Positions 15,618-16,413 of a DNA stretch of 16,413 bases are shown in pieces. The stretch is from an uncultured Gammaproteobacteria bacterium (GTDB lineage Bacteria > Pseudomonadota > Gammaproteobacteria > SZUA-140), in assembly GCA_945787585.1 (NCBI GenBank), contig CALZIG010000253.1, positions 1 to 16,413 of the forward strand, in the 5' to 3' direction. Position 1 is the stretch's first letter; every line of letters starts with the position of its first letter. A model generated the notes under the pieces. That model did no database searches, was not told the origin of the DNA, and was given only the letters and a program-made list of their open reading frames with translations. The position numbers were made by a program, and so were the translations under genes.

Positions 15618-16358
15618 TCACCCTGTCACATCATGCTTGATCTTTTCAGATGCGATAGTACGCGCCATCAGCAAATCATGCCATGCGTTACGCTTTTCAG
15701 CCGAAGCGTTAAGTAGAAAGGCGGGGTGATAAGTTGCGATGACGGGAACATCACTCTCTGGATAGCGGTGCTCTTTGCCACGAAGGTCAGCAAGCGTCTC
15801 ATCACACTTTAACAAGTATTGTGCGGTAAGCTCTCCTGCTGCCAAAATGACAGCGGGTTGAACCAGTGCAATCTGGCGCTGTAGATAAGCATGACAACTG
15901 CTTATTTCAGACGCTTGTGGGGCGGTGCTATTGGGTGGACGACATTTAATAATATTGGCGATGTAGACCTGCTCACGTTTAAAACCGATAGCATGTAACA
16001 TCTCATTCAACAACTGTCCGGCACGTCCGACAAAAGGATCACCCTGACGATCTTCATCGACCCCAGGTGCATCACCAACGATCATCAATTGAGCCTGTTG
16101 ATCACCTGTGCCAAACACGGTCTGCGTGCGTGTTGTATGCAGTGAGCACAGTTCACAACTGGCGACTGTACTACGCAGCCGATCCCATTCCATGATACCA
16201 ACATCATCTGCGACAACGGGAATCGTTACAGTAGGCTTTACTTCACTTGGAACTGTTTCAGGTGGAGAGGTTTCAATAATAGCATCGACAGGTAAATCAC
16301 GCCGCTGCCACACATCTATGCCCATCGCGTTCAGATATTGCTGCTGCGCCGTCATCAT
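15618..16358 (-). CDS. Family-4 type uracil-DNA glycosylase with a 4Fe-4S cluster
   Basis: The enzyme removes uracil from DNA, arising from cytosine deamination or dUMP incorporation, as the first step of base excision repair. The 246-residue product has cluster cysteines C68 and C71 (CELC), C139 (IIKCRPP) and C155. Motif 1 is VGDAPGVDEDRQGDPFVGRA (94-113) and motif 2 is HPAFLL (211-216), both typical of family 4. The N-terminal 60 residues form a variable tail starting YLNAMGIDVWQRR, common in gammaproteobacterial members often labelled as phage polymerase-related. The ATG pair at 16358 has no clear ribosome-binding site. It heads the glycosylase-rimI pair, 12 bp after the end of an upstream reading frame. 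Confidence 0.93.
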   Translation of the reverse strand: MMTAQQQYLNAMGIDVWQRRDLPVDAIIETSPPETVPSEVKPTVTIPVVADDVGIMEWDRLRSTVASCELCSLHTTRTQTVFGTGDQQAQLMIVGDAPGVDEDRQGDPFVGRAGQLLNEMLHAIGFKREQVYIANIIKCRPPNSTAPQASEISSCHAYLQRQIALVQPAVILAAGELTAQYLLKCDETLADLRGKEHRYPESDVPVIATYHPAFLLNASAEKRNAWHDLLMARTIASEKIKHDVTG

Positions 16359-16370
16359 TTAATACTACGG

Positions 16371-16413
16371 TTATACCTGTGGATGAGCACGCTCAATCGG
16401 CTCGAGTAATTTA
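16371..16413 (-). CDS. C-terminal end of an unidentified upstream gene (partial)
   Basis: Thirteen in-frame residues, KLLEPIERAHPQV, end at a TAA 12 bp before the uracil-DNA glycosylase start. The close spacing suggests an upstream gene in the same operon. Another frame across the same bases also stays open and stops at the glycosylase start. The stretch is too short to identify the family; tsaB, often next to rimI in gammaproteobacteria, is a possibility but the residues do not show it. Confidence 0.3.
   Translation of the reverse strand, partial: KLLEPIERAHPQV

Noticed and set aside
1..16413. CRISPR arrays, tRNA or rRNA genes, insertion sequences or prophage genes
   Set aside because: No regularly spaced repeats, transposase or integrase motifs, or RNA-gene sequences were seen on either strand.

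Overview
The window is a chromosomal segment of a flagellated gammaproteobacterium. This rests on the flgBCDEFGHI gene order, the flanking cheV-cheR pair, the divergent flgA-flgM-flgN genes, matches to sigma-54 and FliA (sigma-28) promoter consensuses, and typical proteobacterial EttA, RimI and family-4 uracil-DNA glycosylase genes. The arrangement resembles the Pseudomonas/Vibrio flagellar regulon more than the enteric one, because sigma-54 promoters precede the early flagellar operons. The species cannot be named from the sequence.

Layout. Positions 1-5769 (minus strand) hold flgB, flgC, flgD, flgE, flgF, flgG, flgH and the first 55 codons of flgI. These encode proximal and distal rod, hook, hook cap, L-ring and P-ring. 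A near-perfect sigma-54 promoter lies at 5808-5823, just upstream of flgB. Upstream on the same strand are cheR (5952-6794) and cheV (6911-7846), with a FliA-type promoter candidate before cheV. Divergent from cheV, and behind a second near-perfect sigma-54 promoter (7933-7948), are flgA, flgM and flgN (7996-9569).

A 344-bp AT-rich gap with a very good FliA promoter (9672-9698) leads to a STAS-domain anti-sigma-factor antagonist (9914-10222) and a 584-residue receiver/PP2C phosphatase/HATPase protein (10238-11992). These two have the architecture of HsbA and HsbR, the Pseudomonas partner-switching module that acts on FlgM. Next comes a convergent single-POTRA Omp85-family outer-membrane protein (11999-13294, minus), then divergent ettA (13408-15075, plus). 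The window ends with the minus-strand pair rimI and a family-4 uracil-DNA glycosylase (15117-16358), preceded by the tail of an unidentified gene.

How the genes fit together. Sigma-54 would drive the structural operon and flgAMN. FlgM holds FliA until the hook-basal body is complete and FlgM is exported. FliA would then switch on cheV-cheR and, by the promoter evidence here, the HsbA/HsbR switch. HsbA/HsbR could in turn titrate FlgM and feed back on FliA. The genes from 11999 onward are housekeeping or envelope functions with no evident link to motility.
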